Shown here: positions 1-8,341 of the stretch, piece by piece
Position numbering within the stretch: position 1 is the first letter of the stretch
Layout: each line of letters starts with the position of its first letter
Assembly (NCBI RefSeq): GCF_026616195.1
Contig: NZ_JANHDH010000001.1
Span: 2,334,486 to 2,398,485 of the forward strand
DNA length: 64,000 bases
Origin: Haloarchaeobius amylolyticus
GTDB lineage: Archaea; Halobacteriota; Halobacteria; Halobacteriales; Natrialbaceae
Direction of reading: 5' to 3'
Position numbers and translations under genes: made by a program
The notes under the pieces: model-generated
Seen by the model: the letters and a program-made list of their open reading frames with translations, nothing else
Told to the model about the DNA's origin: nothing
The model's database searches: none

Positions 1-681
1 GCCGCGAGTCACTTCGACGACATGCAGTTCAACCTCGCGACCCGCGAGATCGACGAACTCGTCACGCTGCTGGTGCGCTACCGCGACCGCGACGACGCCG
101 ACGCCGGCGTGGTCGCCCGTGGCGTCGAGGCCGCCGTCAAGATGCTCGCACCCATCGCGCCCCACGTCTGCGAGGAGGCCTGGGAGGAACTCGCCGGTGA
201 AGACGCCGGCTTCGTCGCCACCGCCGCGTGGCCCAGCCCCGAGAGCGACGTGACCGACCACGAGCGCGAGCGCACCCTCGTCGAGAACACCCGCGAGGAC
301 GTGCGCCAGATCATCGACGTGGCCGGCATCGAGGACCCCACCGGCATCGACGTGGTCGTCGCCCCCGAGTGGAAGCACCGCGCCCTCGAACTCGCCATCG
401 AGGCCGACGACGACGTGGTCGGCTCCGTGATGCGCGACGAGGAACTCCGCAAGCAGGGCAACGCGGCCGCCGACTTCGCGAAGGACCTCGCCGCCGAACA
501 CCCCGGCCTCTCCGAGGCGCTCCCGCCCGAGCGCGAGCGCGCCGCCCTCGAACGCGCCACCTGGCTCGTCGAGGACGAGTTCGGCGTGCCGGTGCAGGTG
601 CTCGCGGCCGAGGAGGCCGACGACGGCGTGGCGAAGAAGGCCCGCCCGGGCCGCCCCGCCATCCAGGTCCACGAGGACTGA
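1..681 (+). CDS. leuS: Leucyl-tRNA synthetase, C-terminal part (5' end outside window)
   Basis: This is the last 226 codons of a class I aminoacyl-tRNA synthetase, which charges tRNA-Leu in the cytoplasm. The frame is open from base 1 and ends at TGA 679-681. What is visible is the helical anticodon-binding domain (MLAPIAPHVCEEAWEEL around residues 48-64) followed by the C-terminal extension with the APEWKHRALELA segment and a tail containing ARPGRPAI. As I know the families, that tail and the WK-containing segment fit archaeal/eukaryal-type LeuRS rather than ValRS or IleRS. The catalytic HIGH and KMSKS regions lie upstream of the window, so the assignment rests on the C-terminal domain only. 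Downstream lies a 390-bp repeat-bearing gap and then a gene on the opposite strand. Confidence 0.8.
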   Translation, partial: AASHFDDMQFNLATREIDELVTLLVRYRDRDDADAGVVARGVEAAVKMLAPIAPHVCEEAWEELAGEDAGFVATAAWPSPESDVTDHERERTLVENTREDVRQIIDVAGIEDPTGIDVVVAPEWKHRALELAIEADDDVVGSVMRDEELRKQGNAAADFAKDLAAEHPGLSEALPPERERAALERATWLVEDEFGVPVQVLAAEEADDGVAKKARPGRPAIQVHED

Positions 682-773
682 GCCGCGACTGTCGGGTTTC
701 TGTTCTCTGCCGGTTCTTCGGTCTGGCGCGTGGCCTGACTCGTCGCCGAGCACTGCGAGGCGGCGAGACCGAC

Positions 774-964
774 TCGCGCGAGGGACGACCGGAGCGATAG
801 TGGAGGGAGTCGGCTGGGGAGGGCGTGGTGCGGTCGCGGTGCTGCGCGGTTCGGTGTGGTTCGGTGCGGTTCGGTGCGGTTCGGTGCGGTTCGGTGCGAT
901 TCGGTGCGATTCGGTGCGGGGCGGTCTCCATCTCCATCGGCGCGAGTTCGCTGCTCGTCGCCAC
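774..964 (+). repeat. Dispersed intergenic repeat, copy A (holds a 10-bp tandem array)
   Basis: The gap 682-1071 between leuS and hsp20 carries no convincing gene. It holds one copy of a repeat found in three gaps of this window. The conserved core CGGCTGGGGAGGGCGTGGTG lies near 811-830. One flank (GCGCGAGGGACG) matches copy C, and the far flank CTGCTCGTCGCCAC (951-964) matches copy B in reverse complement. Between core and flank is a tandem array of seven 10-bp units, TCGGTGYGRK, at 851-920. The array is a local expansion not seen in the other copies. No transposase or target-site duplication is visible. Confidence 0.75.
851..920 (+). repeat. Seven-copy 10-bp tandem repeat (TCGGTGCGGT)
   Basis: Seven contiguous decamers with consensus TCGGTGCGGT. 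Unit 1 reads TCGGTGTGGT, units 5 and 6 end in GAT and unit 7 ends in GGG. The period is exact. The array sits inside dispersed repeat copy A in the leuS-hsp20 gap and is too short and spacer-free to be a CRISPR. Such an array is a likely site of length variation between strains. Confidence 0.9.
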
Positions 965-1071
965 CTGCACTGGTCGCGGGCGCCGCAGCCGAACAGCCCA
1001 CGACGGTCATAGTCAGGCTCGAAACGACCGGGCCGGACGACACAGACGGGAAAAAACAGTCGAGACGCGAG

Positions 1072-1491
1072 TCAGTCGATGATGTCGATGGTGTGGCCGT
1101 CGTCGTCCTCGGCGTCCTCCTTCGGGAGCCGGACGGTCAGGGCGCCGTTGGTGAAGGAGGCCGTGATACCGTCCTCGTCGACGGCCTCGGGGACCCGGAT
1201 GCTCCGGCTCACCGACTGGCGGCGCTCGCGGTGGATGTAGCGCCCCTCGTCTTCGTCCGCTTCGTCACTCTCTTCCTCGCGGGACGCGTCGAGGTGGAGT
1301 GTCCCCTCCGAGAACGTCAACTCGATGTCGTCGGTGGTGAACCCGGGCAGGTCGGCGACGACCTCGTACTCGTCGCCGTGGTCCTGCATGTCGATGGGGA
1401 CCGTCTCCAGCGAGGACATCCCGGTCTGCTCGAACTGGCGGCCCATGCGGTCGAGCATCTCTTCGAGCTCGTCGAACGGATTTCGTCGCAT
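1072..1491 (-). CDS. hsp20: Hsp20/alpha-crystallin small heat-shock protein
   Basis: Cytoplasmic ATP-independent chaperone of 139 aa. The N-terminal arm reads RRNPFDELEEMLDRMG. The alpha-crystallin domain starts near DEYEVVADLPGF and includes the conserved late strand motif ASFTNGALTVRLPK. The loop between strands is acidic, which is usual for a halophile. The ATG at 1491 is chosen. A GTG immediately upstream at 1494 would add one residue. On the minus strand a TTTTAAGG box near 1519-1526 lies about 30 bp ahead of the start, which suggests a leaderless transcript. Single gene, with a convergent leuS upstream in coordinates. Confidence 0.92.
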   Translation of the reverse strand: MRRNPFDELEEMLDRMGRQFEQTGMSSLETVPIDMQDHGDEYEVVADLPGFTTDDIELTFSEGTLHLDASREEESDEADEDEGRYIHRERRQSVSRSIRVPEAVDEDGITASFTNGALTVRLPKEDAEDDDGHTIDIID

Positions 1492-1696
1492 CACAGGCGA
1501 CTGATACGGTCGCTGATACCTTAAAACCGACTCCGGTCGGCGCCCTGTCGTCTGCTCGTGAAGTGTTCAGCCGGATGCGTGTTCGACGGCCCGACACGAC
1601 CCCGATACGTACATATCTGCTCGCGTCGTACGCGTGGGTAGGCGGCGATAGCCGACAGGAAGGGGGAGTTGGCAGCCGCCCCGCTGCTCATTCAGG

Positions 1697-1725
1697 CCCC
1701 CACGCCGATTCATCGGCGTGCGGGG
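1697..1725. terminator. Strong GC hairpin in the hsp20 / membrane-gene gap
   Basis: Near-perfect inverted repeat: CCCCC-ACGCCGAT, a 2-nt loop, then ATCGGCGT-G(C)GGGG with one bulged base. It lies just past the stop of the minus-strand membrane gene that ends at 1744, and an AT-rich CATTGC/TTTTCAG stretch lies between them. It could act as a 3' end or processing structure. Archaeal termination relies mainly on T-tracts, so the role is inferred. Confidence 0.5.
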
Positions 1726-1743
1726 CAATGCTTTTCAGACCGG

Positions 1744-2019
1744 TCAGAACGAGGCGTTCCCGTACAGCGAGTAGAGGACGAACAGCATCCCGACCGCGAC
1801 GACGACGGTCTGGACGAACCCCGCGAGGAAGATCGACCAGCCGACCACGTCGAACAGGACGCCCTCGATGACCGCGCCGATGCTGATGATGGCGAAGCCG
1901 ATGGCCACGAACAGCATCGCTGTGCTGCCGTGTACCCGGTACCCCCGGAACGCCTGGTACGCGATGAGTAGCCCCAGTACCATCGTGGCCGTCTTGGCGA
2001 TGACGAGTTCGATGTGCAT
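1744..2019 (-). CDS. Small three-helix membrane protein, haloarchaeal family
   Basis: A 91-aa protein made almost entirely of three hydrophobic segments (about residues 4-22, 32-54 and 62-86), with the short polar loop RGYRVHGS after helix 1 and no charged catalytic motif. The start MHIELV (ATG 2017-2019) is 2 bp after the stop of the upstream HTH gene, so the two are one transcription unit. Larger open frames upstream in this frame overlap the HTH gene and are not real. Haloarchaeal genomes often pair such proteins with winged-helix regulators, so the protein may be a membrane component of that regulatory unit. Function unknown. Confidence 0.75.
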   Translation of the reverse strand: MHIELVIAKTATMVLGLLIAYQAFRGYRVHGSTAMLFVAIGFAIISIGAVIEGVLFDVVGWSIFLAGFVQTVVVAVGMLFVLYSLYGNASF

Positions 2020-2021
2020 GA

Positions 2022-2372
2022 TTACGAGTTCTTGATGTCCTCCCACAGCCGCGTGAACCGCCAGGCGGCGTCCTCTTTCACGTCGAGGTCGATGGCGAAG
2101 TGCCCGTCGTCCAGTTCGAGTTCGAGCCCCTCCAGTGCCGCCTCGTAGACGTTGACGTGTGATCCGTCGTCGTCGATACGGGTCCCCTCGACGAGCAGGT
2201 CGTGCTCCAGCAGGTCGTCGACCCGTCGGTAGACGGTCGACCGCGAGGAGCCACACACCTCGCCGAGTTCCCGCGCGGAGTGTGGCCGCTCGCTCGTCGC
2301 CGCCAGGATGTCCCGAACGTACTCGTCGCCGAGCAGTTCGAGCACGGCGTCGGCGTCCTGCTCGTCGGACAC
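2022..2372 (-). CDS. ArsR/MarR-type winged-helix transcriptional regulator
   Basis: A 116-aa predicted DNA-binding protein. The N-terminal half is a winged helix: LELLGDEYVRDIL is helix 1, ARELGEVCGSSRSTVYRRVDD holds the helix-turn-helix, and LVEGTRIDDDGSHVNVY is the beta wing. A C-terminal amphipathic segment ends in FTRLWEDIKNS. The start is taken at a GTG (2370-2372), because a clear TATA element (TTTTATATA, 2393-2401) lies about 25 bp upstream and longer frames run through it. That geometry fits a leaderless transcript. It is the first gene of a two-gene unit with the small membrane protein. The ligand or target is not evident. Confidence 0.85.
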   Translation of the reverse strand: MSDEQDADAVLELLGDEYVRDILAATSERPHSARELGEVCGSSRSTVYRRVDDLLEHDLLVEGTRIDDDGSHVNVYEAALEGLELELDDGHFAIDLDVKEDAAWRFTRLWEDIKNS

Positions 2373-2392
2373 GTACAGAGATTTCCGGCCCG

Positions 2393-2401
2393 TATATAAA
2401 A
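2393..2401 (-). promoter_or_regulatory. TATA box of the HTH/membrane-protein unit
   Basis: The minus strand reads TTTTATATA, centred about 25 bp before the GTG start at 2372. This is the usual distance for a leaderless haloarchaeal transcript and is the main reason for choosing that start. Confidence 0.7.
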
Positions 2402-2484
2402 CGATGGGCGTTCTGCACGCTCTGCAGATAGGCCGAGCAGGTTTTTCGGGGACGGTCCTACACCCAGATGGAGGCACCCCCACG

Positions 2485-3270
2485 ATGACAGACTCCCCTT
2501 CCCCCGCGACCCGTCGTACCGTGCTGAAAGCCGCCGGCGGCGCGTCCCTGCTCGCACTCGCCGGCTGTCTCGGCGGCGACGGCGCCGGTGACGCGACAAG
2601 TACCGACACCACGGCCGACGAGCAAGAGAGCACCGACACCACCGACGGCAGCGGTGAGAAGAACGACGAGCAGACCGACGATGGGCACGACCACGGCCAC
2701 TCGGGCGCCCCCGAGTCCCCCTCGAAACAGGCCACGGTCACGATGAAGACGACCGACTCGGGCCAGCACTTCGACCCCCACGTGGTCTGGGTCGAGCAGG
2801 GCGGCACCGTCACGTTCGACCTCGAGAGCGGTGCCCACTCCGCGACCGCGTACGCCCCCGCGAACGACAAGCCACGGCGCATCCCCGAGGACGCCGAGAG
2901 CTGGGACAGCGGCACGCTCTCGGAGACCGGCAAGACCTTCGAACACACGTTCGAGACCACCGGCGTCTACGACTACTACTGCATCCCGCACGAGGGCATG
3001 GGGATGCTCGGTAGCGTCATCGTCGGCGAGCCGGACACCGAGGGCCAGCCCGGCCTGACCGAGCCGCAGTCCGAGCTCCCGGAGGGCGCGCGCTCGAAGA
3101 TCACCCAGCTGAACGAGACGTGCATGGAGGTCCTGGGTGGCGGGCACCACGACGGGACCAGTACTGGCACCGACGACGGGCACGACCACGACGAGACGAG
3201 TACTGGCACCGACGACGGGCACGACCACGACGAGACGAGCACCGGGACCGACGACGGGCACGACCACTGA
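2485..3270 (+). CDS. Halocyanin-like blue copper lipoprotein with His-rich tail
   Basis: A 261-aa exported electron carrier. Residues 1-28 are a Tat-type lipoprotein signal: twin arginine R10-R11, a hydrophobic stretch, then LAGC with lipidation at C28. An acidic, Thr/Asp/His-rich linker follows (to about 85). A plastocyanin/cupredoxin fold then has the first His ligand in GAHSATAY and the Cys-His-Met loop in YYCIPHEGMGM. The C-terminus carries three near-identical 13-residue repeats (ETSTGTDDGHDH core) that could bind metal. ATG 2485 is the only start giving the signal peptide. It is followed 81 bp later by a paralogue. Confidence 0.88.
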   Translation: MTDSPSPATRRTVLKAAGGASLLALAGCLGGDGAGDATSTDTTADEQESTDTTDGSGEKNDEQTDDGHDHGHSGAPESPSKQATVTMKTTDSGQHFDPHVVWVEQGGTVTFDLESGAHSATAYAPANDKPRRIPEDAESWDSGTLSETGKTFEHTFETTGVYDYYCIPHEGMGMLGSVIVGEPDTEGQPGLTEPQSELPEGARSKITQLNETCMEVLGGGHHDGTSTGTDDGHDHDETSTGTDDGHDHDETSTGTDDGHDH

Positions 3271-3351
3271 CGACCCCGTCCCCGATTCTCACCTGCTGAT
3301 ACCCAGCAGCACCCCCTTCTCGCGGAGCCTCGTACCTAGTGACGAAGAGCC

Positions 3352-4095
3352 ATGCATACCCACACGAGACGGGCATTCCTGCGAGCCGCCGGGCCGGGCG
3401 TCCTGCTGGCCCTCGCCGGGTGTCTCACGGAGGCGCGCCCCGGGGACACGTCCACGGGCACCACCACCCGGACGGGCGAGACGTGGGCCGGCCCGCACCA
3501 CAGGGGCCCCCACCACGGCGAGGAGTACGGCCCACATCACGAGGGCGGTCACGGTCCCCATCACGGCGAGGAGTACGGCCCACATCACGAGGGCGGTCAC
3601 GGCCCACATCACGGCCATCACCACGGCGACGGCACGGACCGCGGTCCCGTCTCCGCGCCGACCGCCCCGAGCGACGGCGCGACCGTCCGGATGGTGACCG
3701 ATTCGGCGGGGACCCGCTTCGACCCGCCCCTGGTCTGGGTGACGCCGGGGTCGACCGTCGCCTTCGAGCTGGCGAGTGGGGTCCACTCGGCGACGGCCTA
3801 CACCGCCGCCAACGGCCAGACGGACCGGGTTCCGGCCGGAGCCGCGTCCTGGGATAGCGGGACGCTCACCGAGGCGGGCGCGACGTTCGAACACACCTTC
3901 GAGCAGGCGGGCGTGTACGACTACTACTGCATCCCGCACCACGCGCTGGGGATGGTCGGGACCGTCGTGGTCGGGCGGCCGTCGCTCGCGGACCAGCCCG
4001 CGCTTACGGCAGGCCAGTCGGGCATCCCCCGGGCGGCCCACGAACGACTCGAAGAACTGCACGCGGCGGTTCGAGAACTGGTCACCACCGCCTGA
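3352..4095 (+). CDS. Second halocyanin-like copper lipoprotein, His-rich insert
   Basis: A 247-aa paralogue of the preceding gene. It has a Tat lipoprotein signal with R6-R7 and LAGC (C24). The linker (about 40-95) is extremely His-rich, with repeats of GPHHGEEY and GPHHEGGH, and could chelate copper, nickel or zinc. The cupredoxin domain has the ligand His in GVHSATAY and the loop YYCIPHHALGM (Cys, His, Met). The His-rich region precedes the copper domain here but follows it in the neighbour. The tandem pair, both anchored outside the membrane, suggests a duplicated electron carrier with different metal-buffering arms. The convergent pheA follows. Confidence 0.87.
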   Translation: MHTHTRRAFLRAAGPGVLLALAGCLTEARPGDTSTGTTTRTGETWAGPHHRGPHHGEEYGPHHEGGHGPHHGEEYGPHHEGGHGPHHGHHHGDGTDRGPVSAPTAPSDGATVRMVTDSAGTRFDPPLVWVTPGSTVAFELASGVHSATAYTAANGQTDRVPAGAASWDSGTLTEAGATFEHTFEQAGVYDYYCIPHHALGMVGTVVVGRPSLADQPALTAGQSGIPRAAHERLEELHAAVRELVTTA

Positions 4096-4116
4096 GGGCG
4101 TCGCGACCCCGGGCGG

Positions 4117-4923
4117 TCACTCCAGTACGTGGCGCACGTCGTAGGAGCCGAGCACCCGCACCCAGCCGTTGCCGGCGATGTCCTCGATGACCGAGAGCGC
4201 CGACTGCGTGCGGTCCTCGTACAGGCCGGCGTCGACGTCGATGTGGAAGACGTAGTCGCCGAGGCGCTCGCCCGAGGGCCGGGACTCGATGCGGCTCAGG
4301 TTGATGTCGCGGTCGGCGAAGGGCTCCAGCAGTTCGAGCAACAGCCCGGGGTAGTTCGTGTTCGGGTAGACGACGAAGGAGGTCTTCCCGCCGGCCTCCG
4401 AGCGTTCGGCCGGCGGCGCGACGACGAAGAAGCGGGTCGCGTTCGAGGTGCGGTCCTGGATGTCCGCGGCGAGCACCTGTACCGTCTCGTCGGCGGTGCC
4501 CGGGTGCGCGATGGCCGCGACGGTCTCGTCCTCGCGGGCGTGTTCGACTCCCTGGGCCGTGCTCGCGACGGGTTCGCGCTCGATGCCGGGGTAGTTCGCG
4601 TCGAGGTACTCCCGGCACTGTGCGAGCGCCTGCGGGTGGCTCGCCACCGTGTCGAACGTCTCGGACTGGGCCAGCAGCGCGTGGCGGATGGGCGTGACGA
4701 CCTCCTGGACGACCGCCACCTCGTAGGTCGCGAGGGCGTCGAGCGTCTCCGTGACGCTACCCTCGATGCTGTTCTCGATGGGGACGACGCCGCGGGCGGC
4801 GTCACCCTCGGCGACGGCCTCGACGATGCTCGTCACCGATTCGCGGAACGACACGTCCTCGGCGACCGCGCGGGCGGCACGATGCGAGTACGTGCCCGCG
4901 GGTCCCAGCGTGACGACTGTCAT
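4117..4923 (-). CDS. pheA: Prephenate dehydratase
   Basis: Converts prephenate to phenylpyruvate in phenylalanine synthesis (268 aa, typical length for the stand-alone enzyme). The catalytic PDT domain begins at TLGPAGTYSH, has the PIENSIEG motif (48-55) and the conserved T163-R164-F165 of the active site. The C-terminal ACT domain carries the ESRP motif (213-216), the usual Phe-binding feedback site. ATG 4923 is chosen; the longer frame adds an unconserved 11-residue tail. The enzyme is monofunctional with no chorismate mutase domain. It is convergent with the halocyanin gene. Confidence 0.93.
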   Translation of the reverse strand: MTVVTLGPAGTYSHRAARAVAEDVSFRESVTSIVEAVAEGDAARGVVPIENSIEGSVTETLDALATYEVAVVQEVVTPIRHALLAQSETFDTVASHPQALAQCREYLDANYPGIEREPVASTAQGVEHAREDETVAAIAHPGTADETVQVLAADIQDRTSNATRFFVVAPPAERSEAGGKTSFVVYPNTNYPGLLLELLEPFADRDINLSRIESRPSGERLGDYVFHIDVDAGLYEDRTQSALSVIEDIAGNGWVRVLGSYDVRHVLE

Positions 4924-4978
4924 GGCTGGCGGTACACCGCCCCCGCGGAAAAACACGTCGGGGACACAGACGGGACAG

Positions 4979-5245
4979 TCACCACCGTGGGCGCGACTCC
5001 GGCGACTGCATGGTCTGCAGGGTCAGGCGGTCGGGTCCATCGAAAGAGGCGACGTGCGACGGCTCGATGACGCAGCGTTCACGTCCGACCTGGTCGATGG
5101 CGTGCCGGACGCGACTGGCGGGGAGTCCCCGGTCGAGGTCGACGAACGCCCGGCCGTCCTCGACGTGTTCGATGCGTCCGACCAGCTCACCGTCCGCGGT
5201 GAAGACGTGCTTTCCCTCGTCGCTGCGCCGGAAGGCGCGAGGCAT
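4979..5245 (-). CDS. Small haloarchaeal protein, possibly PRC-barrel-like
   Basis: An 88-aa protein of unknown function. The segment HVFTADGELVGRIEHVEDG followed by AFVDLDRG has the strand-turn-strand look of a PRC-barrel or small beta-barrel. A basic/aromatic tail (QSPESRPRW) follows. It lies between lpdA (3' end at 5337) and pheA (start at 4923), on the same strand as both. The gap of 55 bp to pheA could allow co-transcription. There are no cysteines for metal binding beyond one (C58), no signal peptide and no membrane segment. Confidence 0.65.
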   Translation of the reverse strand: MPRAFRRSDEGKHVFTADGELVGRIEHVEDGRAFVDLDRGLPASRVRHAIDQVGRERCVIEPSHVASFDGPDRLTLQTMQSPESRPRW

Positions 5246-5336
5246 ACCAGTCGGTTGGAGTTCGGGGGCCTTCTGGTGGTTGCCTAATTCTGTTTGGTCG
5301 TCGGTGTGGCGACCCGAAAAGTGACCGTGTCGTCGC

Positions 5337-6797
5337 TTACCGGTTCAGCGTGTGGATGGCGTGGCCGAGCGCGTTCTCGGCGGCCTCCATCACGGCCTCG
5401 GCGAGCGTCGGGTGGGTGTGGACCGTCGCGGCCACGTCCTCGAGTGTGGCACCCATCTCGACGGCGAGCGACAGTTCGGCGATGAGTTCGGAGGCCTCGG
5501 GGCCGACGATCTGGGCGCCGAGCAGGAAACCCGAGTCCTCGTCGGCGACGACGCGGACGAAGCCGTCGGTCTCGCCCGTCGAGAGGGCGCGACCGCTGGC
5601 CTGGAAGGGGAACTTGCCCGTGACCGGGTCGAAGCCCTCCTCTTCGGCCTGCTGCTTCGTGAGCCCGACCGTGCCGATCTCGGGGTCGGTGAACACCGCG
5701 GCGGGCATCGCCATGTAGTCGAGGGCGGCGGGTTCGCCGGCGATGAACTCGGCGGCGACCTGCCCCTCCTTCGAGGCCTTGTGCGCGAGCATCGGCTCGC
5801 CGGCCACGTCGCCGATGGCGAAGATGTTCTCGACGTTCGAGCGGGCGCGGTCGTCGGTCGGGATGAAGCCGTTGTCGTCGGTCTCGACGCCGGCAGCCTC
5901 GAGGTTCACCGTGTCGGTGACGGGCTGACGGCCGACCGCGACGAGCACCTTGTCACAGTCGAGTGCGAGCTCCTCGGCCTCGGCCTCTGCGGCCTGGCCG
6001 CCGTCGGTCGCGGCCGGGCTGGCGGTGACGGTGATGCCGCGGCCGTCGGCGCGCTCCTCCCAGTCCGAGGCGGAGTAGCCGAAGTGGAAGTCGATGCCGA
6101 GGTCCTCGGCGTGCTTGCGGACGATGCGGCTGATGTCGTCCTCGTACGGCGGGAGCACGTCGTCGAGCATCTCGACGACCGTGACGTCCGTGCCGAGCTT
6201 GGCGTAGACGGTCGCGAGCTCCATGCCGATGTAGCCCGCGCCGACGACGACGAGTTCGTCCGGGATCTCCTCCAGTTCCAGCGCCTCCTTCGAGGAGAGC
6301 ACGTGCTCGCCGTCGAACTCGAAGCCGGGAATCTGGATGGGCCGCGAGCCGGTGGCGACGATGGCGTGCTCGAACTCGATGGACTCCGAGCCCTGGCCCT
6401 CGCCACTGTGGACGATGCGGACCTTGTCGTTGCCGGCGAACTCCGCGGTGCCCTCGACGAGGTTGACGCCGTTGGCCTTGCAGAGCTTCTCGACGCCGCC
6501 GGTGAGCTGGTCGACGACGCCGTCCTTCCAGTTGACCATCTGCGAGAGGTCCACGGCCGGGTTGGCATGGATACCCATCTCCTCGGCGCTGCCCGCGTCG
6601 TGGGCGAGCGAGGCGGCGGTGATCATCGCCTTCGACGGGATGCACCCGCGGTTCAGGCAGGCGCCGCCGTAGGCGTCCTTCTCGACGAGCGTGACGTCGA
6701 GGCCGAGTTGCCCGGCGCGGATGGCGGCGACGTAGCCGCCCGGTCCGGCACCGATTACCAGTACGTCCGTTCCTGTCGTGACGTCTCCAACGACCAT
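5337..6797 (-). CDS. lpdA: Dihydrolipoyl dehydrogenase (E3)
   Basis: FAD flavoprotein that reoxidises dihydrolipoamide with NAD, the last component of the 2-oxoacid dehydrogenase complex (486 aa). The FAD-binding GAGPGG is at residues 16-21, the redox disulfide is CLNRGC (C47, C52), a second dinucleotide motif is VVGAGYIGMELA, and the catalytic His-Glu pair is H462 and E467 in HPTLAE near the C-terminus. The start is 1 bp after the pdhC stop, so translation is probably coupled. It is the last gene of the pdhA-pdhB-pdhC-lpdA operon. Confidence 0.95.
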   Translation of the reverse strand: MVVGDVTTGTDVLVIGAGPGGYVAAIRAGQLGLDVTLVEKDAYGGACLNRGCIPSKAMITAASLAHDAGSAEEMGIHANPAVDLSQMVNWKDGVVDQLTGGVEKLCKANGVNLVEGTAEFAGNDKVRIVHSGEGQGSESIEFEHAIVATGSRPIQIPGFEFDGEHVLSSKEALELEEIPDELVVVGAGYIGMELATVYAKLGTDVTVVEMLDDVLPPYEDDISRIVRKHAEDLGIDFHFGYSASDWEERADGRGITVTASPAATDGGQAAEAEAEELALDCDKVLVAVGRQPVTDTVNLEAAGVETDDNGFIPTDDRARSNVENIFAIGDVAGEPMLAHKASKEGQVAAEFIAGEPAALDYMAMPAAVFTDPEIGTVGLTKQQAEEEGFDPVTGKFPFQASGRALSTGETDGFVRVVADEDSGFLLGAQIVGPEASELIAELSLAVEMGATLEDVAATVHTHPTLAEAVMEAAENALGHAIHTLNR

Positions 6798-6798
6798 G

Positions 6799-8340
6799 TT
6801 ATTCGAGTAGCAGGAGCTTGGGGTTCGAGAGGTACTCCTTGACCTTGTTGGTGAACTGTGCCGCGTACGCCCCGTCGACCAGCCGGTGGTCGAACGACAG
6901 CGAGAGCGTCATGACGTGACGGATCTCGATGCTGTCCTCGCCGTTCTCGTCGGTGACGACGCGCGGCTTCTTCTTGATGGCGCCCAGCGCGAGGATGCCG
7001 ACCTCGGGGTAGTTGATGATGGGCGTGGCGTACTCGCCGCCGATGACGCCGACGTTCGTGATGGTGAACGTCCCGCCCTGCATCTCGTCCAGCGCGATGG
7101 AGCGGTCGCGGGCCTTCGTGACCAGCTCGTTCATCTCCGAGGAGAGCTGGAGCATGCCCTTCTTGTCCGCGTCCTTGACGACCGGGACCATCAGGCCCGC
7201 GTCGGTCGCCGCGGCGACGCCGATGTTGTAGTAGTTCTTCTGGACGATCTCCTCGTTCTCCTCGTCGAGCGAGGAGTTGAGCCGCGGGTACTCCTTGAGG
7301 GCCGCGGTGACGGCCTTCATCGCGAAGGGCATGTACGTCAACTTGATGTCCTTCTCCTCCGCGTGGGGCTTGAGCTCCTTGCGGGCCTCGACCAGCCCGG
7401 TCACGTCGACCTCGTCGTGGTGGGTGACGTGCGGGGCGGTGTACTTCGACTTCTGCATCTGGTCGCCGATGGCCTTGCGGACGCCCTTGTACGGGGTGCG
7501 CTCCTCGCGCGGGCGGTCCTCGCCGGCCGCCAGGGCCTGGGCGTCGGCCTGCTGTGCCTGCTGCTGGGCCTCGGCGTACTCCGTGACCGCCTCGGGCGTG
7601 ACGAACGCCTGTCCGTCGCGCTCCTCGGTGGCGGGGACCGCGTTGATGTCGACGCCCTGCTCCTCGGCGAGCTTGCGGGTGGCCGGTGCCGCGAGCGTCT
7701 TGTCGCGGTCGGCGGCCTCGCGCTGGATGGTCTGGGCCGCCTGGCCGCCGCCGGTTCCAGAGTCGGCGGTCGCCGGCTCGGACGGGCTCTCGGCCTCGGC
7801 CTCCGCGGACGCGGGTTCGCTGGCGGGCTCGGGCTCGCCGCCGGACTCCGCGTGGGCGCGGACGTCCTGTTCGGTGATGCGGCCCGACGGGCCGGTTCCC
7901 GAGACCGCGTTGATGTCGACGTCGAGTTCGCGGGCGAGCCGGCGGGCGCTCGGGGGCGCGAACACGCGACCCGAGGGCGTCTCGGCCTCCGCGGCCTCGC
8001 CGCCGGCGTCGGCGGGTTCGGCCTCGGCGCCGGTGTCCGCCTCGGCAGCAGTGTCGGCCTCGGCGGGTTCGTCGGCACCGACGTCGTCGAGGTCGTCCTC
8101 GCCCTCGACGTTGTAGACCATGATGACGTTCCCGACCGGGACCATCTCGCCCTCCTCGGCGCGGAGCTCTTTCACCGTGCCGTTGTACGGCGAGGGGACC
8201 TCGACCAGTGCCTTGTCCGTCTCGACCTCGGCGACCGGCTGGTCCTCGGTGACCGTGTCGCCCTCTTCGACGAGCCACGAGACGAGTTCGCCTTCTGCGA
8301 CGCCTTCACCGACGTCGGGGAGTTTGAATTCTCGTGCCAT
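6799..8340 (-). CDS. pdhC: Dihydrolipoamide acyltransferase (E2) with two peripheral-subunit-binding domains
   Basis: Core E2 enzyme of 513 aa. The lipoyl domain (1-80) has the lipoylated lysine K43 in ETDKALVEV. An Ala/Glu-rich acidic linker follows. The first E3/E1-binding domain (about 126-160) reads APPSARRLAREL with DINAV and GRITEQDV. A second, less conserved one (about 217-252) reads APATRKLAEEQGV with DINAV and VTPEAV. The catalytic acyltransferase domain ends with FDHRLVDG (H485, D489). Two binding domains in one chain is less common than one. The long open frame upstream of ATG 8340 overlaps pdhB and is rejected. pdhB ends 1 bp away. Confidence 0.94.
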   Translation of the reverse strand: MAREFKLPDVGEGVAEGELVSWLVEEGDTVTEDQPVAEVETDKALVEVPSPYNGTVKELRAEEGEMVPVGNVIMVYNVEGEDDLDDVGADEPAEADTAAEADTGAEAEPADAGGEAAEAETPSGRVFAPPSARRLARELDVDINAVSGTGPSGRITEQDVRAHAESGGEPEPASEPASAEAEAESPSEPATADSGTGGGQAAQTIQREAADRDKTLAAPATRKLAEEQGVDINAVPATEERDGQAFVTPEAVTEYAEAQQQAQQADAQALAAGEDRPREERTPYKGVRKAIGDQMQKSKYTAPHVTHHDEVDVTGLVEARKELKPHAEEKDIKLTYMPFAMKAVTAALKEYPRLNSSLDEENEEIVQKNYYNIGVAAATDAGLMVPVVKDADKKGMLQLSSEMNELVTKARDRSIALDEMQGGTFTITNVGVIGGEYATPIINYPEVGILALGAIKKKPRVVTDENGEDSIEIRHVMTLSLSFDHRLVDGAYAAQFTNKVKEYLSNPKLLLLE

Positions 8341-8341
8341 C

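Noticed and set aside
1..681. Valyl-tRNA synthetase
   Set aside because: The C-terminal WK segment and the PGRPAI tail fit archaeal LeuRS better; ValRS usually ends in a different coiled domain.
851..920. Regular short repeats that might be a CRISPR
   Set aside because: The 10-bp units are contiguous with no spacers and there are no cas genes; it is a simple tandem array.
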